Source of the DNA: a gamma proteobacterium HTCC2207
Lineage (GTDB): Bacteria > Pseudomonadota > Gammaproteobacteria > Pseudomonadales > Porticoccaceae
NCBI GenBank assembly: GCA_000153445.1
Contig: CH672396.1
Span: 529,668 to 593,667 of the forward strand
DNA: 64,000 nucleotides
Reading direction: 5' to 3'
The notes beneath the pieces were generated by a model. The model was not told the DNA's origin. It was given only the letters and a program-made list of their open reading frames with translations, and ran no database searches. This document shows, one piece after another, positions 60,462 through 64,000 of the stretch. The position numbers and the translations under genes are program-made. The first letter of the stretch is position 1. Each line of letters opens with the position of its first letter.

Positions 60462-61614
60462 TGTCCGCAAACAGCGCTATTATGCGGGCACTAATGCCGG
60501 CGGTGGTGCAAAAATTAACCTAACCCTGTCAGGGTCAGACCCAGAGCAGCTGACCCTGGCAGGAGCCGCCTTGGCTGATAAGTTGGGCGAGTACAACGGC
60601 GTTTTTGATATCTATAACTCTCAGGGTGCCGGTAGCCGCGAAATTCTGATTGGACTAAAGTCCAACGCCAATCAGCTGGGTATTAGTCTCGGGGATATAG
60701 CTCGCCAAGTGCGTCAGGCATTTTATGGTGAAGAAGTGCAGCGCCTGCAGCGCGGTGCCAACACCCTAAAAGTGATGGTGCGCTATCCCATAGAAGAGCG
60801 GAGTTCTATTGCCACTCTGGAGAATATGCATATCCGCACGGCCAGTGGGCAGGTTATCGCGATTGGTGAAGTGGCGGATATCCGCCTAGGCTTGGGTCTT
60901 ACCGCCATATCCCGAATAGATCGAGAACGCACCGTAACCATTACCGCTGATGTTGATGCGAGTCAGGCGCAAAGTGGCGCTGTGATTGCCGACCTAACAA
61001 CTGCGTTTATCCCCGAATTACTGGCGCGCTATTCCGGGGTTAAGTTCGGTTTAGGGGGTGCCAGTCAGGAAGAGCAAACCCTAATGAAATGTATGGTTTT
61101 GGGTTTTGTGGCCTCGCTGTTTCTGATTTATGGCTTGCTGGCAGTGCCGTTAAAGTCCTATGTGCAGCCTCTAGTCATTATGACAGTGATTCCCTTTGGC
61201 TTTATTGGTGCTGTAGTCGGACATATTATTTTTGGTGTCTCCATCAGCATGTTATCGATCTTTGGTTTGGTGGCTCTAGCCGGAGTGGTGGTCAATGACA
61301 GTTTGATCCTGGTGGAGTTTGTGAATCGCGGGCGTGCCGATAACTTGAGTATTGATGACTCGCTGTTAGGCGCTGGCAGGCAACGTTTTAGGGCGATTTT
61401 ACTGACTACCATGACCACCTTTGACGGTCTATTACCTATGTTATTTGAAACCAGCACTCAGGCACAGTTTGTGATTCCTATGGCCCTGTCCCTCAGTTTC
61501 GGTATTGTTTTCGCCACCACTATTACATTGATCCTAATTCCCTGTCTGTATCGGGTGATCTATGATTTGCGGGATTCAAAAAGGTTCTCTGAGCCAGCCT
61601 TAGCTGCAGATTAG
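60436..61614 (+). pseudogene. Truncated RND efflux pump (C-terminal part only)
   Basis: A 392-residue frame that aligns with only the last ~40% of an AcrB/MMPL-type RND pump (usual length about 1040). Present are the later half of the second periplasmic loop (QVRQAFYGEEVQRLQRG..VMVRYP) and TM8-12 with GVVVNDSLILVEFVN and QRFRAILLTTMTTF. The N-terminal domain, TM1-7 with the proton-relay Asp of TM4, and the first loop are absent. It cannot work as a pump. It overlaps the adaptor gene by 26 bases, which suggests a deletion joined the adaptor end to the pump's middle. A misassembly is the alternative. Confidence 0.85.
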
Positions 61615-61700
61615 TTTCGCTCTCCAAGCTATTTGAAAAGTCTGCACAAAGCGGGCTTTGCCGCTACAATACGCGGCTGAAATCTATCTTGGAGAAAACT

Positions 61701-62297
61701 GTGGCGCTTCGCTTTATCGAATCCTCAAAGTTGCCCACCCGTTGGGGCACTTTTGATATCCATGGTTTTGAAGACCCCTTTAAAGGCAAAGAGCATATCG
61801 CCATCAGTATGGGCGACTGTGCCAGCGACGAACCCCTGTTGATTCGAATTCACTCTGAGTGTCTGACTGGCGATGCTCTGGGTAGTATGCGCTGTGATTG
61901 TGGCGAGCAGTTACAGGAGGCGATGAAGCGTATCTCTGAAAAAGGTCGCGGTGCGATTCTTTATCTGCGACAGGAAGGACGTGGTATTGGTCTGGTGAAT
62001 AAAATCCGTGCCTACAATCTTCAGGATCAGGGTGCTGACACTGTTGAAGCCAATGAGCGCCTCGGTTTTGGCGCCGATATGCGTGATTATTCAATCTGCG
62101 CATCGATGCTCGACCATCTGGGTGCCACCGAGGTCAGACTGATGACCAATAATCCACGTAAAATCGACGCACTAAAAGCGTTGGGTATTAATGTGGTTGA
62201 GCGCGAGCCGATTCAGGCCGACAGCAATCCTCATAACGTCCAGTATCTGTCTACCAAAGCGGGCAAATTAGGCCATATGTTTAAGGACGAAAAATGA
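61701..62297 (+). CDS. ribA: GTP cyclohydrolase II
   Basis: A 198-residue enzyme starting riboflavin synthesis from GTP. Zinc Cys are in [21 protein letters not shown], and the [31 protein letters not shown] signature is complete. GTG start at 61701 with GGAGAA upstream. It provides the activity missing from the RibBA fusion at 55476. Coupled to hisF by a four-base overlap. Confidence 0.95.
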   Translation: MALRFIESSKLPTRWGTFDIHGFEDPFKGKEHIAISMGDCASDEPLLIRIHSECLTGDALGSMRCDCGEQLQEAMKRISEKGRGAILYLRQEGRGIGLVNKIRAYNLQDQGADTVEANERLGFGADMRDYSICASMLDHLGATEVRLMTNNPRKIDALKALGINVVEREPIQADSNPHNVQYLSTKAGKLGHMFKDEK

Positions 62298-63064
62298 GTT
62301 TAGCAAAACGCATTATCCCCTGTTTGGATGTAGACAAGGGCCGTGTGGTTAAGGGCGTGCAGTTTGTCGATATACGCGATGCCGGCGATCCAGTGGAAGT
62401 TGCCCGCCGCTATAACGAGCAGGGCGCCGATGAAATTACTTTTCTCGATATTACTGCCAGTCATGAAGCCCGTGATACGACATTGCACACGGTGGAGCGA
62501 ATGGCGGGGCAGGTGTTTATCCCCTTAACGGTTGGCGGCGGTGTCCGTGAGTTACAGGATATTCGCAACCTATTAAATGCCGGCGCTGACAAAGTCGCGA
62601 TTAACTCTGCGGCGATTCATAATCCCGAATTTGTCCGCGAAGCGGCTCAGCGCTTTGGCTCCCAGTGCATAGTGGTGGCTATCGATGCGAAACAGGTTGA
62701 GCACGGAGACCAGTCTCGCTGGGAAATATTTACTCACGGTGGACGCAAGCCTACTGGGATTAACGCGATTGAGTGGGCGGAAAAAATGACTGCCTATGGT
62801 GCAGGCGAAATTCTACTGACCAGCATGGATCGCGATGGTACAAAAAATGGTTTTGATCTGGATTTGACGTCTCGGATTAGCGATGCGGTGAATGTTCCGG
62901 TGATTGCTTCGGGTGGTGTGGGCAATCTACAGCACTTGGTGGATGGTATTGTTGAAGGCAAGGCGGATGCAGTGTTAGCAGCGAGTATTTTTCACTTTGG
63001 TGAGCATACGGTACCCGAGGCTAAGCGTTATATGGCCGAACGTGGTGTTAATGTCCGGCTCTGA
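62294..63064 (+). CDS. hisF: Imidazole glycerol phosphate synthase subunit HisF
   Basis: A 256-residue TIM barrel that makes imidazole glycerol phosphate and AICAR from PRFAR with ammonia from HisH. Catalytic Asp in [18 protein letters not shown] and the second in VVAIDAK; phosphate loops VGGGVR and ASGGVGN. ATGA overlap with ribA. No other his genes are in the window. Confidence 0.96.
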   Translation: MSLAKRIIPCLDVDKGRVVKGVQFVDIRDAGDPVEVARRYNEQGADEITFLDITASHEARDTTLHTVERMAGQVFIPLTVGGGVRELQDIRNLLNAGADKVAINSAAIHNPEFVREAAQRFGSQCIVVAIDAKQVEHGDQSRWEIFTHGGRKPTGINAIEWAEKMTAYGAGEILLTSMDRDGTKNGFDLDLTSRISDAVNVPVIASGGVGNLQHLVDGIVEGKADAVLAASIFHFGEHTVPEAKRYMAERGVNVRL

Positions 63065-63227
63065 TTAGCTGTTTGTTGTCCTCTAAACTTCATCTTTTTT
63101 ATCCGGGCAGGTTGTAGCGATGGGGAGCCTGTTTACAGGTTTTGAGATTTTTCATATTGGTTCGAGATGACAGGTGGGGTTTTCGCAGCTCTTTTCTAAA
63201 ATTCCAGCAATCCCAATTCACGCACCC

Positions 63228-63263
63228 TGTCATCCCGACAGAGCGTAGCGACGAGGGATCTCA
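63228..63263. repeat. Dispersed repeat, copy B
   Basis: A 36-bp copy of the sequence at 54698-54733 with four differences: TGTCATCCCGACAGAGCG, then TAGCGACGAGGGATCTCA. It sits in the 230-base gap between hisF and the PA4642-type gene, where I see no other feature. Confidence 0.8.
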
Positions 63264-63297
63264 TCGCAGATTTCTCAGATATTTAAACCGGTAATGC

Positions 63298-63594
63298 TTA
63301 CTTGGCTCCCGCCGCCTTCAGTGCGTCAACATACGCCACACCATGCCCATGCTCAGCGGCGATTTCGACCATAGTCTTACCATCGGGGTTGGTGGCATCA
63401 AGGTCATGACCAGCTTCTTTGAAAAATCCTAAAAAGGTTACAAAATTATCTATATTCATACCGCGATAGGTTTTTTCTAAAAGGTGAAAGTCAGTGCTCA
63501 CTCCTTCTGGTGCTTCGTATTCTAGAAAGCTTTTCACACGCTCATCATCAAAAACTTCGCCTAGGACTTTCTCTTTATCTTTCTTCAGTGACAT
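63298..63594 (-). CDS. PA4642 family protein
   Basis: A 98-residue soluble protein: MSLKKDKEKVLGEVFDDERVKSFL..GVSTDFHLLEKTYRGMNIDNFVTFLGFF..GHDLDATNPDGKTM. It matches the PA4642 family of gammaproteobacteria. Function unknown. ATG with AGGA upstream. Sixteen bases after gatB, same strand. Confidence 0.85.
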   Translation of the reverse strand: MSLKKDKEKVLGEVFDDERVKSFLEYEAPEGVSTDFHLLEKTYRGMNIDNFVTFLGFFKEAGHDLDATNPDGKTMVEIAAEHGHGVAYVDALKAAGAK

Positions 63595-63610
63595 GCTGAT
63601 TCCTGTTTCT

Positions 63611-64000
63611 TTAAAGTAGTTCGTTAAGCTTTTGTGCGAGTATTTGATTCACTTGTTGAGGATTAGCCTGGCCTTTAGAGGCCTGCATAATTTTACCCAT
63701 AAAGCCGCCAAGCTTTTTCTTGCGCTTGGTTTCGTCGCTATTAATGTAATCATCGACCATGGCCTGATTGGTGGCTAACACCTCGACAACCATTTTCTCC
63801 AGAGCACCAGTATCGGAGACTTGTTTAAGCCCACGGGCGTCGATAATTTGATCAGCACTGCCTTCGCCTGCCCATATAGCTTCAAACACCTCTTTGGCCA
63901 TTTTGCCGCTGATACTATTGTCGGCAATGCGCATTACCAGTCCACCCAATTGCTCCGCGGTGACTGGGCTCTTGCTAATGCTAAGGTCTTGACTGTTTAA
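63611..64000 (-). CDS. gatB: Aspartyl/glutamyl-tRNA amidotransferase subunit B, C-terminal part
   Basis: The last ~129 residues of GatB, running off the right edge of the window: [41 protein letters not shown].. is the C-terminal GatB/YqeY tail domain that contacts tRNA. The full protein with GatA and GatC amidates misacylated Glu-tRNA(Gln) or Asp-tRNA(Asn). Confidence 0.93.
   Translation of the reverse strand, partial: LNSQDLSISKSPVTAEQLGGLVMRIADNSISGKMAKEVFEAIWAGEGSADQIIDARGLKQVSDTGALEKMVVEVLATNQAMVDDYINSDETKRKKKLGGFMGKIMQASKGQANPQQVNQILAQKLNELL

Noticed and set aside
1-64000. CRISPR arrays, prophage, insertion sequences, toxin-antitoxin or restriction systems
   Set aside because: I saw no regularly spaced repeats, integrase, transposase or defence-type genes; repeats present are short tandem or REP-like.

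Overview
The window is a dense, roughly 50% GC stretch of a marine gammaproteobacterial chromosome. A proteorhodopsin with its retinal pathway, a secreted laminarinase-type GH16, many conserved gammaproteobacterial genes (yaeQ, PA4642-type, nrdR-ribD-ribE-ribBA-ribH-nusB-thiL-pgpA) and the absence of any rRNA, tRNA, IS or phage point to an aerobic coastal oligotroph. A SAR92/Porticoccaceae-like lineage is my best guess. It is an inference from gene content, not a placement.

Layout. 1-3.5 kb: tail of an unknown gene, a lipoprotein GH16 glucanase and a secreted class C serine hydrolase. 3.5-6.8 kb: a marR-emrA-emrB drug efflux operon with a readable promoter and operator. 6.8-11.3 kb: DUF2237 protein, methyltransferase, then an MFS-Bax-dipeptidase operon for peptide or cell-wall turnover. 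11.3-14.8 kb: a di-haem peroxidase in an operon with a beta-helix/cytochrome c fusion, divergent from a His-rich DUF4399 protein whose signal peptide is a DNA tandem repeat. 14.8-26.8 kb: cysteine-less glutaredoxin-like protein, thioesterase, two OYE-type flavin oxidoreductases, a DnaQ/GIY-YIG nuclease fusion, lipoprotein penicillin-acylase-type hydrolase, MFS, DUF1415, BaiN-type flavoprotein and RbgA-type GTPase. 27-32.5 kb: small membrane proteins, VOC protein, lipoprotein peroxiredoxin, Cys-cluster protein, a Pmp3 gene without a usable start codon, YaeQ, zinc-ribbon protein and HIBYL-CoA hydrolase.

32.6-40.2 kb is the phototrophy island. Proteorhodopsin (green-tuned Leu, full proton-pump residues) is followed on the same strand by crtE-crtI-crtB-crtY-blh-fni, which together make retinal from isoprenoid precursors. 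A terminator-like hairpin separates rhodopsin from crtE and a strong terminator closes the operon. The rhodopsin promoter carries a perfect inverted repeat across its -10. Next to it (42-49 kb) sit a class III FeS photolyase, a CRY-DASH, a DUF3429-DUF393-SDR operon and a b561-YceI-YceI operon, so light capture, light repair and redox genes are neighbours.

49.3-64 kb is housekeeping: rlmD, glyA, NUDIX, nrdR, the riboflavin genes, nusB, thiL, pgpA, an RND efflux adaptor followed by a badly truncated RND pump, ribA, hisF, a PA4642-family gene and the end of gatB. RibBA has lost its GTP cyclohydrolase zinc site, and the separate RibA keeps it.

Unusual features seen in the sequence are several genes whose real starts appear to be non-standard (thiL CTG, YceI lipoprotein ATT, pmp3 none), three in-frame 15-18 bp tandem repeats in exported proteins, a structured 120-nt region after yaeQ, and dispersed GTCATCC...GGATCTC repeats. 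I did not find one clear new defence or mobile system. The strongest candidates for undescribed biology are the beta-helix-cytochrome/di-haem peroxidase pair, the structured pmp3 leader and the rhodopsin promoter operator.
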